From contig SFKZ01000001.1 of NCBI GenBank assembly GCA_004553595.1, positions 1 to 64,000 on the forward strand: a DNA stretch of 64,000 nucleotides. Reading direction: 5' to 3'. This document shows, piece by piece, positions 25,995 to 34,470 of the stretch (its first letter is position 1; each line of letters starts with the position of its first letter). Both the position numbers and the translations under genes were made by a program. Source of the stretch: Methanobrevibacter ruminantium. GTDB lineage: Archaea; Methanobacteriota; Methanobacteria; Methanobacteriales; Methanobacteriaceae. The notes under the pieces were generated by a model, which saw only the letters and a program-made list of their open reading frames with translations, searched no databases and was not told where the DNA came from.

Positions 25995-26002
25995 TTTATA
26001 TA
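25995..26002 (-). promoter_or_regulatory. Probable TATA box of the fwd operon
   Basis: Read on the minus strand this is TATATAAA, about 80 bases before the HTH-ferredoxin start, which would place the transcription start near 25972. Other A/T-rich strings nearby (25930-25965) are alternatives. A TGTGTA-N5-TACACA palindrome begins five bases upstream of it. Confidence 0.45.
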
Positions 26003-26006
26003 TGGC

Positions 26007-26023
26007 TGTGTATTATTTACACA
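26007..26023. promoter_or_regulatory. Palindrome TGTGTA-N5-TACACA, copy 1
   Basis: Perfect 6-bp arms with a five-base spacer (TTATT). It sits directly upstream of the TATA-like element of the fwd operon. The same arms and spacer length recur twice 280-320 bases further upstream. It is a likely protein binding site; the HTH-ferredoxin encoded next door is the obvious candidate ligand. Confidence 0.7.
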
Positions 26024-26286
26024 TTTATAAAAATATTAATTTTAATTTATAATCTTTATTTTTAAAAATTAACATTTAATAATAATTTAATTTATAATTT
26101 TAAATCAAATAATTAGTTATTTATTGAATAAATTATTTTTTAATTAAATTATAAAAATTAAACTAATTTTAATAAAATAAAAATAGTCAAAATTTAATCA
26201 AAGATAGCTAAATTATATCTCCAATATGTAAGTAAATTTACATCGAATTTTTTAAAATTTTTAAAACTTTTAGGCCAAACAAAAAA
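26024..26286. other. AT-rich upstream region of the fwd operon
   Basis: About 260 bases of mostly A/T sequence between operator copies 1 and 2. No open frame with a ribosome binding site was seen on either strand. Confidence 0.4.
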
Positions 26287-26305
26287 ATGTGTAGCAAATA
26301 CACAT
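26287..26305. promoter_or_regulatory. Palindrome ATGTGTA-N5-TACACAT, copy 2
   Basis: Perfect 7-bp arms, spacer GCAAA. It lies about 370 bases before the HTH-ferredoxin start and about 280 bases after the moaA stop. Its centre is 24 bases from copy 3, a spacing that would put two dimers on nearly the same face of the helix. Confidence 0.7.
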
Positions 26306-26312
26306 AAAGGAG

Positions 26313-26327
26313 GTGTAGTAAGTACAC
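26313..26327. promoter_or_regulatory. Palindrome GTGTA-N5-TACAC, copy 3
   Basis: Perfect 5-bp arms with spacer GTAAG, paired with copy 2. An AAAGGAGGTG string overlaps its left edge on the plus strand but is not followed by a usable start codon and frame. Confidence 0.65.
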
Positions 26328-26586
26328 ATAGTGGTTTCTAAAGATAAAAACTAATAAAAAAATAGAAAAAATTTACTAAAAAACAAGCACAAGATATTAT
26401 AAAAAATTAACAAAAATAAGAGAAAATTAATTAGAAATTTGTAGAAAATTTTTGAAAAATAAATAAAAAAATCTAAAAAATATCTATAAAAAATTTAGAA
26501 AAAAATAGTGAAAATAGTGAAAATAGTGAAAAATTCAAGAAAATTAAAAATATAAAAAATGTGAAAAATAGTAAAAAATATACTAT
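26328..26586. other. AT-rich region between the operator pair and moaA
   Basis: A/T-rich, with three copies of AAAATAGTG in tandem near 26508-26535. No gene seen. It is the 3' flank of moaA and must hold its transcription end. Confidence 0.4.
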
Positions 26587-27519
26587 TTATTCTTCCTTAT
26601 AGAAAGGTTCCCTATTATGGATTCCCTTTAAGAAAATATCTACAAGTTCTTCATCAGACACTCCATCCCTAATGAACTCAACCAAGTCTACAAGATTATC
26701 ATTTCTAAGAAGACAAGGTTTGATCTTTCCTTCAGGAGTGATTCTGAGTCTTGTACAATTCTTGCAGAAATTGGTATTGTCTACAGGATGGACAACCTCT
26801 ATCTCACCGCCATCAATGAAATATTTCTTACGATCCTGCATGAATTCCCTTACCTTGATCTCATCTGCGATTTCAGCCAAGTGTCTTTCAAATTCTGCAA
26901 GGGGGTAATGATACTTGGAGTTGAAGTCATTGTCATCACAGCTTTCAGACTCAATGATCTCAATGAGCTGCAAGATTACACCATGTTCTTTAGTGAATTC
27001 AAACATGTCCATAATCTCATCATTGTTGATATTATTCATAACTACCATATTTATCTTAACTGGATACATACCAACTTCACAAGATTTGACAATTCCATCC
27101 TTAACTCTTTGTAAAACGTTTTTCCCTACAATCATTTGATAGGTTTCTTCATCAAGTGTGTCTAAACTGACATTAACTCTGTCTAATCCTGCATCGACTA
27201 GATCTTGTGCAAATTTCTCTAAAAATATACCATTGGTAGTGATTGAAATATCCTTGAAATCAAGTGAATTAATTTTTTCAACAATTTCAACAATGTCTGG
27301 CCTGACTAAAGGTTCGCCTCCAGACAAACGTATTTTCTCAACACCTAATTTCTTTGCAATTCTGCAGATTTCATAAATTTCATCAGGAGTCATTTCTGAA
27401 GAGGATTCCAACATCCCATCATGGTGACAGTATATGCAATCTACATTGCAACGATTAGTGATTGAAATCCTAAGTGAAATAATTGGTCTTTCATAATCGT
27501 CTCTTACTTTATCCTTCAT
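26587..27519 (-). CDS. moaA: GTP 3',8-cyclase MoaA
   Basis: 310 residues. A radical-SAM enzyme for the first step of molybdopterin biosynthesis. The SAM cluster motif is CNVDCIYCHHDG near residue 24, followed by KIRLSGGEPLVRPD. The second, substrate-binding cluster is at the C-terminal side: FCKNCTRLRITPEGKIKPCL, giving the CxxC...C pattern. The typical terminal double glycine of bacterial MoaA is not present (ends ..EPFYKEE), as in many archaeal forms. It lies in a Mo/W block with mobB, fdh and fwd. Start ATG has GGGGTTT eight bases upstream. Confidence 0.93.
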   Translation of the reverse strand: MKDKVRDDYERPIISLRISITNRCNVDCIYCHHDGMLESSSEMTPDEIYEICRIAKKLGVEKIRLSGGEPLVRPDIVEIVEKINSLDFKDISITTNGIFLEKFAQDLVDAGLDRVNVSLDTLDEETYQMIVGKNVLQRVKDGIVKSCEVGMYPVKINMVVMNNINNDEIMDMFEFTKEHGVILQLIEIIESESCDDNDFNSKYHYPLAEFERHLAEIADEIKVREFMQDRKKYFIDGGEIEVVHPVDNTNFCKNCTRLRITPEGKIKPCLLRNDNLVDLVEFIRDGVSDEELVDIFLKGIHNREPFYKEE

Positions 27520-27597
27520 CCATAAACCCCAAAATAAAATTCATTCCAAAAAAATAATTATATTAATATGAACAATTTTAAAAAAATAATCTTAAGA

Positions 27598-27783
27598 TTA
27601 TTCATTATCAATGGAAATTTCAACATTCTTTACTTCATCTACACCATATTCAGAAGTTTTAATAGCTTTCAATAATCCGAGAATAGTTTCTTTTATGATA
27701 TCATCTGTGAATTTGTTTAATTCAATATCATTTCCATTGATTACTAAACTAACTTTGTTTTCAAAATCTTTATTATCGCTCAC
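27598..27783 (-). CDS. Stand-alone copy of the MobB C-terminal domain
   Basis: 61 residues, GTG start with a strong AGGTGATT. The sequence (VSLVINGNDIELNKFTDDII.. then ETILGLLKAIKTSEYGVDE..) closely parallels the last 55 residues of the MobB encoded just upstream (VNLAIDGVNIGLNRFVSDYL.. then QTILGVLAPLKIKEYGVEN..). The length of match and same strand point to duplication of that domain into a small separate gene. No catalytic motif is visible. A role in MobB assembly or as a partner for Mo-cofactor proteins is a guess. Located between mobB and moaA. Confidence 0.75.
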   Translation of the reverse strand: MSDNKDFENKVSLVINGNDIELNKFTDDIIKETILGLLKAIKTSEYGVDEVKNVEISIDNE

Positions 27784-27898
27784 ATAATCACCTAAACCTA
27801 ATTTATAATGCCATCACATATTTTAAACATTAATTATTTTTAATATATTTATTTTTAAATATATGAATTATTTTTAAATATTTTTAAATATTATTATA

Positions 27899-28606
27899 TT
27901 ATTCTTTTTTATTTTTAATTGTTATGTCAATATCCTCAAAGTTCTCTACACCATATTCCTTGATTTTAAGTGGAGCCAATACTCCCAATATGGTTTGCTT
28001 GAGATAATCGCTGACAAATCTATTCAATCCAATATTCACTCCATCAATAGCTAAATTGACTTCAGCTTGAGTTTCAGGATTGTAATCTAGCTTTCCTTGT
28101 GCAAAAGCCTGACCTATAAGACTTGCATCATTATATCCGCATTCATTAACAAATAATGTTTCCAAAATGTCATAGGATCTTTCTTCAACAAGGTCGACCA
28201 ATTCCAATAGCTCATAATCTGTGATTTCAAATGAATTCACCACTTTTATCGTATACTCGTCCTTGACTTCTTCACAAGTTGCTATTTTAGCATAAGGATA
28301 AGCTTTAAATCCTTCTATAACAACAAAATCAGGATTTTCAATAAGTTTTATTAAGAATAAAATACGTTCTAAATCAAACCTTTCATCAATATTGAAGTAA
28401 GTTCTTCCACCAATTCCTACAACAAAGCCAGAACCTGCTTCCATTTGCTTATATGTGTCGGTTCCCTCATGATCCATTTCCATCTGGTGATGAGAATGCT
28501 TAATGCTTGCTACCTTGAATTCCCTATTGGTTAATTCCTTAATGATCTTGCCTGTAAGGGATGTTTTGCCAGTGTTCTTTAAACCTACAATTGAAATAAT
28601 TCTCAT
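27899..28606 (-). CDS. mobB: Molybdopterin-guanine dinucleotide biosynthesis protein B with C-terminal extension
   Basis: 235 residues. MobB is a P-loop GTPase that helps MobA attach GMP to molybdopterin. The Walker A motif is GLKNTGKTSL near residue 8; IKHSHHQMEMDHEGTDTYK and FVVIEGFKAYPYAK are typical MobB segments. After about residue 175 comes an extra domain of about 55 residues that recurs as a separate small gene next door. GGTGTAAAG precedes the ATG. Its neighbours (moaA, fdhBA, fwd) all need the cofactor. Confidence 0.88.
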   Translation of the reverse strand: MRIISIVGLKNTGKTSLTGKIIKELTNREFKVASIKHSHHQMEMDHEGTDTYKQMEAGSGFVVGIGGRTYFNIDERFDLERILFLIKLIENPDFVVIEGFKAYPYAKIATCEEVKDEYTIKVVNSFEITDYELLELVDLVEERSYDILETLFVNECGYNDASLIGQAFAQGKLDYNPETQAEVNLAIDGVNIGLNRFVSDYLKQTILGVLAPLKIKEYGVENFEDIDITIKNKKE

Positions 28607-29036
28607 CTTTACACCAATTAAAAAAATTTTTAATTATTTTTAAATTAATTATTTGAATTAATTACTTAAATTAATTAAATTAATAAAAGTTTAATCTATT
28701 GTTATTTAATTTATCTAAATAAAACTTTTATCATCAATCATAGATTAGATTAACTATTAAATCAAGATTCATCATAAAAATAGACAGTGAAATTTCACTA
28801 AATAAATTAAATTTAAAAATAAATCAATAGCTATTTTTAAAAAAAATAATTTAAAAAATAGTTTTTCATGGAAATGAGTGAATAAGAGGTGACTATTTTA
28901 AAAATTATTTAATTAAAAAGGAGAATAAAAATAGAAAATTGTAAAACGAATATAATAAGCAAAACGCTCATTACAAAGTTTTACAACAACTAATTTATTC
29001 TATCGTGTTTAACCATTTTGATTTAAATCTTCAATC
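28607..29036. other. Intergenic region between fdhB and mobB
   Basis: 430 A/T-rich bases holding the mobB promoter and the fdhB transcription end. A perfect 9-bp inverted repeat, TTGTAAAAC (28939-28947) and GTTTTACAA (28978-28986), lies about 50 bases after the fdhB stop. It may be a terminator or processing structure. No gene seen. Confidence 0.45.
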
Positions 29037-30245
29037 CTAGTATTGTCTGTAGGATTTAGGACCAAATTCAGTGAATGGTAATGGTTCTTCGTTGTCTACA
29101 CCACTGTAGTAACCGAAGATGTCTCTGACTTTTTGGTTTACAGTAGCCCATACTTTGGATACTGGAATTTCACAAGGACATACTTCAGAACATTGACCAC
29201 AGTTAGTACATGCATCTACCATGTGCACCATACGAGTTAAGTGGAAGAATGGAGCTGCAGGGGTGTATCCACCAGGTACCCATTCAGGACCTTCAGCTTC
29301 GAGACAGCAGTCGTCACAGAAACAGAGAGGACATGCTTCACGGCAACCGTAACATTTCATACATCTAGAGAATTCTTCTTTGTATTCTGCAAATACTTCT
29401 AAAATGTCACCAGAGGTTCCAGCAAAGTCTTTTTCTCTTTGTGCCATTGCTTGTTTTACCATAATTCCGTCGATGTTAGCACGGATTGTTACACCTTTTT
29501 CGAGTGGTGCTTGGGTTTCAATTAATCCCGCATCAATTACTTTTCCTAAGATGTCTGCACCTTTTTCGGAGCATACTTCTACGAAGGTTGCTTTTCCAGC
29601 TAAGTCACCGATAACTCCCCAGTTACCTAAAGCGAGATCAGCGTTGGTAGGGATGTTCATGGTACATCTTTGACAGTTTTCTCTTCTACCCATTCCGTCT
29701 TCTTCGAGTTCATCGATGGAAATTGCTTTTTCACCATCAGCGGTTTCCATAATGAGTTTTCCTTTGGAAATTTCTTCTTTGATGACATCAGCAGGGTCTA
29801 ATTCGTAAACGTCTCTAATCATTTTCATGGTTGGTACAGGTGGCATGGTTCCTCCACAGTTTACACCAATCATGATTACGTTTTCTTCGATAACTTTTCT
29901 TTTTCTCATTAACTCTTTTAAGGTCATTGCGTCACATGGTTTTGTGGTAACTGCAATTTTCATATCTCTAGCACCGTCTAAGTATTTGGATACGAATTTT
30001 GCTAAGTTTAAGGTACCACAGTGAAGGGATCCTGCAGATTTGATTACATCTTCAGGTTCAGTGATGAGAATAGGTTTAGCATCGTATAAGTCAGCTGCTT
30101 CTTCTACAGCAACTACTGCATCAACAATACCTTCTTCGAGTAAGTATTTCATGATAGTAGTTACGACTCCGCCGTATTCTCCTTTTTCTTTAATTGCTTC
30201 ATTACCAGAGTATGCATAAAACATATCATTTACATTTACAGCCAT
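29037..30245 (-). CDS. fdhB: Formate dehydrogenase beta subunit (F420-reducing)
   Basis: 402 residues of the FrhB/FdhB family, the flavin and Fe-S subunit that passes electrons from formate to coenzyme F420. Visible: a KEKGEYGGVVTTIMKYLLE opening, TKPCDAM and GVNCGGTMPPV, a NCQRCTM motif, and ferredoxin-like cysteine runs CMKCYGCREACPLCFC and CTNCGQCSEVCPC in the C-terminal third. It lies 21 bases after fdhA behind GGAGTAGAT, so it is in one operon with it. Confidence 0.93.
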   Translation of the reverse strand: MAVNVNDMFYAYSGNEAIKEKGEYGGVVTTIMKYLLEEGIVDAVVAVEEAADLYDAKPILITEPEDVIKSAGSLHCGTLNLAKFVSKYLDGARDMKIAVTTKPCDAMTLKELMRKRKVIEENVIMIGVNCGGTMPPVPTMKMIRDVYELDPADVIKEEISKGKLIMETADGEKAISIDELEEDGMGRRENCQRCTMNIPTNADLALGNWGVIGDLAGKATFVEVCSEKGADILGKVIDAGLIETQAPLEKGVTIRANIDGIMVKQAMAQREKDFAGTSGDILEVFAEYKEEFSRCMKCYGCREACPLCFCDDCCLEAEGPEWVPGGYTPAAPFFHLTRMVHMVDACTNCGQCSEVCPCEIPVSKVWATVNQKVRDIFGYYSGVDNEEPLPFTEFGPKSYRQY

Positions 30246-30266
30246 ATTATCTACTCCTTATTCACC

Positions 30267-32318
30267 TTATAATTTTTCTACTTGAATAGCACAAGCTTTT
30301 AATTCAACCATTTTACATTTAGGGTCGAAAGAATCGGAGTTAGTTAACATGTTAGCTGCACATTCGGTAAAGTGCATAGGAATGTTCACAATACCTTTCT
30401 TAATGTCGTCAGTTACACGAGCAGGAATTTCAATTTCTCCTCTTCTAGAGTATGCTTTTACTATTTCATTGTTAAGAATTCCTCTTTCTGCTGCATCTTC
30501 GGTGTTGATTTCGATGAATCCAGTAGGTACTTCTTTATCTAAGGTTTCACATCTTCTGGTCATAGCAGCGTGATAGTGGAACAAGACACGGGTAGTAGTT
30601 AAGAGTAATGGGTATTCATCATCAACAACTTCGACAGGACCTCTGTGTTCTAATGCTTGGAATATACCTAAACCGTCTGGGTGAGCGAATTTGTCTTTGT
30701 GCATTAAAGGTTCACAAGGATCTTCTGGGTCAAGACATGGCCAGTGGACACCTTCAGGTTTGAGTAATCTTTCGTGAGTAATACCGTAGTAGGAAGGAGC
30801 GAGTTCTCTGATTTCTTCCCAAATTTCAGCAGCGTTTTCGTAGTGGAATAATTCTCTTGGTCTGCCCATTCTAACAGCAATTTCTTCCATGATCTTCCAG
30901 TCAAGCATAGCGCCTTCAGGTGGTTCTTGAGCTTTACGTAACCATTGAACTCTTCTTTCACCAGAAGTAAAGGTACCTTCTTGTTCACCCCAACCTGCTG
31001 CAGGTAATACAACATCTGCTTCAGCAGCGGTATCGGTCATGAACAAATCTTGAACGATTAACATTTCTAAGTTTGCAATTGCTTCTTTGGTGTGTTTAAT
31101 ATCTGCATCGGAGAGTACAGGGTCTTCCCCGTGGATGTATAATACTTTTAAGTCACCAGCGTGAGCAGCGTTCATCATTTCGACTAAGGTTAAACCAGGA
31201 GTGGTTGGTAAGTCGATTTGGTAAGCTTCTGAGAATTTTTTGGTAATTTCAGGGTTTGCAACTTTTTGGTAACCTACATAGTCAGAAGGTAATGCACCCA
31301 TATCACAAGCACCTTGTACGTTGTTTTGTCCTCTTAATGGGTTTACTCCTCCACCGATTTTACCTAAGTTACCGGTTAACATTGCTAAGTTAGCAGTGGA
31401 CATTACGTTGTCTGCACCGTGAGAGTGTTCGGTAATACCTAAGGAGTATACAATAGCTGCGTTTTCAGCTTGTGCATATTCGATAGCTACACGTTCAATT
31501 TGTTCAGGGTCAGCTTCAGTAATTTCTGCTACTTTGTCAAGGTCGTATTTCATTGCAACTTCTTTCATTTCTTCGTAACCTTTGGTTCTGTTCTTAATGA
31601 ACTCATCATCTTGTAAACCGTTTTCAATGATGATTTTGATCATACCGTTCATTAAAGCTACATCAGTACCGGTTTTGAATTGCATGTATTCGTGTGCTAA
31701 TTTTGCAGTAGGAGTGAATCTTGGGTCTGCTACTACTAATTTTGCACCGTTTTTAATAGCTCTGATAATTTTACGACCGAATAATGGGTGTGCTTCCATG
31801 TTGTTAGAACCAATACAGAAGATGAAATCAGCTTCTTCAATACTGTCATAACCGTTAGTGGATGCACCGGAACCGAAGGTGGTTGCAAGACCAGCTACAG
31901 TAGGACCGTGACAGATACGTGCACAGTGGTCTACGTTTTGAGTACCACATCCAGCTCTTGCTAATTTCTGGGTTATGTAAATGTTTTCGTTAGGAGATCT
32001 AGCACATGCGTAGAAACCTAATTTGTTAGGGTCAGTGTCAGCATATTTTTTAAGGGTGCTAGCTACTAAGTCTAAAGCTTCATCCCAGGAAGCTTCTCTG
32101 AATTCACCATTTTCTTTGATTAACGGAGTAGTTAATCTGTCTGGGTGGTTAATGAATTGCCATCCAAAGTTACCTTTTGGACATACTTTTCCTTCATTAA
32201 CAGGGTGTCTTTTCCATGGTTCGACACCAATGATTTTTCCATCTTTGACTACAAAGTTAATACCACAACCGGTACCACAGTAAGGACAAATAGATGGTAC
32301 ATATTTTATCTCAACCAT
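30267..32318 (-). CDS. fdhA: Formate dehydrogenase alpha subunit (catalytic, Mo/W)
   Basis: 683 residues. Oxidises formate at a bis-pterin metal centre. The N-terminal cluster motif is CPYCGTGCGINF.., with a fourth cysteine in GKVCPKG. The metal ligand reads HCARICHGPTV, i.e. cysteine, so no selenocysteine machinery is required. PLFGRKIIRAIKNGA, GKIGGGVNPLRGQNN and the late GFIEINTEDAAERGI molybdopterin-binding region are all present and length is normal. Ribosome binding site GGAGATT. A long gap separates it from fdhC, so it may have its own promoter. Formate use fits a gut Methanobrevibacter. Confidence 0.96.
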   Translation of the reverse strand: MVEIKYVPSICPYCGTGCGINFVVKDGKIIGVEPWKRHPVNEGKVCPKGNFGWQFINHPDRLTTPLIKENGEFREASWDEALDLVASTLKKYADTDPNKLGFYACARSPNENIYITQKLARAGCGTQNVDHCARICHGPTVAGLATTFGSGASTNGYDSIEEADFIFCIGSNNMEAHPLFGRKIIRAIKNGAKLVVADPRFTPTAKLAHEYMQFKTGTDVALMNGMIKIIIENGLQDDEFIKNRTKGYEEMKEVAMKYDLDKVAEITEADPEQIERVAIEYAQAENAAIVYSLGITEHSHGADNVMSTANLAMLTGNLGKIGGGVNPLRGQNNVQGACDMGALPSDYVGYQKVANPEITKKFSEAYQIDLPTTPGLTLVEMMNAAHAGDLKVLYIHGEDPVLSDADIKHTKEAIANLEMLIVQDLFMTDTAAEADVVLPAAGWGEQEGTFTSGERRVQWLRKAQEPPEGAMLDWKIMEEIAVRMGRPRELFHYENAAEIWEEIRELAPSYYGITHERLLKPEGVHWPCLDPEDPCEPLMHKDKFAHPDGLGIFQALEHRGPVEVVDDEYPLLLTTTRVLFHYHAAMTRRCETLDKEVPTGFIEINTEDAAERGILNNEIVKAYSRRGEIEIPARVTDDIKKGIVNIPMHFTECAANMLTNSDSFDPKCKMVELKACAIQVEKL

Positions 32319-32818
32319 TTTATAATCTCCATAATAAAATCAAGGTTTTATTTTTGTTTAGTTTACATATTGGCAAATTCAATTATTGACTAACAACTGA
32401 AATTTTAAATAATTATATATTTATTAAAACTTCTAGATATTGTGAATTGTGTCTATTGTTATAATCCAATAAAAGAATTGACAATAATATTCGAAGTACA
32501 TAAATAATATAATATTATATTATCATGAAATGTGATATTTAGAACTTTAAAAAAAGATCTAAACGCAATCTAGAAACATTTTATGTCTCTAAAAGATTAT
32601 TTTGGAATTTGAAATTCCATATAAGGATGATTTTCATTCAAATGAAATTTTTAAGAAAATTTCTAAAAACTTTAATAAATTATGTAAATACTTATTGATA
32701 TTTGAATTAAATAGGTTTCGCTCAAATATTTCAATAAGTAAATACAAATTTAGGGATTTAATAAAAAATCCTTTGTGTTTGACTAATAGAATATTAGATT
32801 CAAACTGATTTTGTACAT
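32319..32818. promoter_or_regulatory. fdhC-fdhA spacer
   Basis: 500 A/T-rich bases. A 17-bp palindrome, TGGAATTT-G-AAATTCCA, occupies 32603-32619. A TATA-rich run (about 32505-32525) lies about 190 bases before fdhA and could start an fdhAB transcript. A 68-codon plus-strand frame from a TTG at 32602 exists but has no ribosome binding site, so I do not call it a gene. Confidence 0.45.
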
Positions 32819-33640
32819 TTAGTCACGTAAGTATACGAACCAGTATGCACATGCTACAAATACTGCAGCACCAACGATGTTACCTAAGGTTACAGGTATT
32901 AAGTTGTTGAGGAAGAATTGTGCCCAGGTTACTTCAGCACCTAAGAAGATACCTAATGGGATGAAGAACATGTTTGCGACACTGTGCTCAAATCCAATAC
33001 ATACAAACGCCATGATTGGGAACCAAATACCGAAGAATTTACCTACTACATCATCAGCTGCGTTAGCTAAGTATACTGCTAAACATACTAACCAGTTACA
33101 ACCAATACCTCTAAGGAAACATTGTACCCAAGTTAAAGAAGCAGTTGATTTTCCAGCTGCCATGAAGGTAGCTCCACCTAAAGCTTTGGTGTTAGCAATG
33201 GTAATTGCACCGCCAGCGAATGCTTCAGGTACCATAATACCAGTTGCGTAAGCAAGTACGTAAGCAACAAAGAGACCACCGACTAAGTTGAATACCCAAG
33301 ATCCAACCCAGTTTTTGAGTAATCCCATAATATCAGTTTTACCATCTAAAAGACCCATAGTCATAAACATTACGTCACCAGTGAATAACTCAGATCCACA
33401 GATAACAACCATAATTAAACCTACAGGGAACACGCCCCCGAAGATCAATTTAGAAATACCTATTGGTACGCCACCAGCTACTGCACCAGTGTTTGCTACT
33501 TCTGCAAGTAATCCACCGAATGCAATGTAAGCACCTGCTAAGAAACCTAAAACAGCAAGTTTTAATATAGGCATTTCACCTTTTGCGGTAGCTGCAGATG
33601 CAATTGCTTTTGCAGTATCTGCAGGACTTTTAAAACTCAT
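32819..33640 (-). CDS. fdhC: Formate transporter FdhC (FNT family)
   Basis: 273 residues from the ATG at 33640 (MSFKSPADTAKAI), preceded by GAGGTTGAG; 27 further codons are open upstream but lie before that site. It is a formate/nitrite transporter with about six membrane segments. FNT features: YIAFGGLLAEVAN (first half-helix), GSELFTGDVMFMTMG, a GWVQ-like TWVQCFLRGIGCNWLVCLAV and GFEHSVANMFFIPLG (the conserved H in the pore region), and NLIPVTLGNIVGA. It supplies formate to FdhAB, encoded next on the same strand. Confidence 0.94.
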   Translation of the reverse strand: MSFKSPADTAKAIASAATAKGEMPILKLAVLGFLAGAYIAFGGLLAEVANTGAVAGGVPIGISKLIFGGVFPVGLIMVVICGSELFTGDVMFMTMGLLDGKTDIMGLLKNWVGSWVFNLVGGLFVAYVLAYATGIMVPEAFAGGAITIANTKALGGATFMAAGKSTASLTWVQCFLRGIGCNWLVCLAVYLANAADDVVGKFFGIWFPIMAFVCIGFEHSVANMFFIPLGIFLGAEVTWAQFFLNNLIPVTLGNIVGAAVFVACAYWFVYLRD

Positions 33641-34470
33641 ATATCTCAACCTCTTTTTTAAATTATCCCATATAATAATCAATACTCTCGAGGCATATGA
33701 AACCTTACATAAAGAGAGCATTAATTATAATTATTTATCATACCTATAAAAAGACTTTGCTATTAAAATGAAAACAAAACATTTATATAATGATAATGTT
33801 CATTTTTACAAAAAGAAATTTAATTCATATCGATAAAAAATAAGCATGAATTAAAAAATATTCAATCTATTCAATTTATAATTAATAAATAAAGTAAAAA
33901 TGAAAAACTAACAAGAATTATTTTTAGATAAAAAATGAATAAATCACACCAATATGAAAATATATTCATATTTATAAATCATGATAAATTAAAATAGCTT
34001 AATAGAAACACTTAAAAATGTTAAAAAATCATAATAACAGTTATTTTATGAATATAATTAAATTTCATATCAATAAAATAACATAAATAAGCAAATACCT
34101 TACGAACATAAAAAACACATCAATGGGAATAACGTATTAAAAAACCTTAGAATCATTTGAATAAATACAAACAGTTAACCCGATTAAATTATTTATTTGG
34201 CTAAAATAAAGGAAAATACCCCAACATGAAAGCTATTTATAAAACGATAGAGAAAATTTTAAAAAAATAATTTTTGTTGAATGAGACATTATCCCCAAAA
34301 TCATGATAAATTATGAAAAATTATGATGAGATAACCTAATAAATAGCAATGAATCATTAACAATGATATTTAGAAAAATATAAAGAAAAAATTAAGAAAG
34401 AATACAGTGAAAAGAGAAAGAAAATATTAAGAAAGATTAGAAGAAGATTATTAGAAATTTTTAAATTTAC
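33641..34470. promoter_or_regulatory. Long fdhC upstream region
   Basis: 830 A/T-rich bases between the FmdE-like gene and fdhC. On the minus strand a TATA-like ATTATATAAATG at about 33780-33791 could start fdhC. An inverted repeat AATATGAA/TTCATATT lies at 33951-33972, and the 15-base string AATCATGATAAATTA occurs twice, near 33976 and 34301. No gene seen. Confidence 0.45.

Noticed and set aside
26306..26330. AAAGGAGGTG as a ribosome binding site of a hidden plus-strand gene
   Set aside because: No start codon with an open frame follows at suitable spacing; it overlaps an operator-like palindrome.
31890..31920. Possible selenocysteine in FdhA or FwdB
   Set aside because: Both metal-ligand positions are normal cysteine codons (CHGP context) and there is no in-frame TGA.
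32604..32618. NrpR operator before fdhA
   Set aside because: GGAA and TTCC are seven bases apart, not six as in the consensus and at glnA, so NrpR binding is not claimed.
32602..32808. 68-codon plus-strand frame starting MEFEIPYKDDF
   Set aside because: TTG start without a ribosome binding site, low-complexity Lys/Asn/Ile content typical of A/T-rich spacer DNA, and it starts inside a palindrome.
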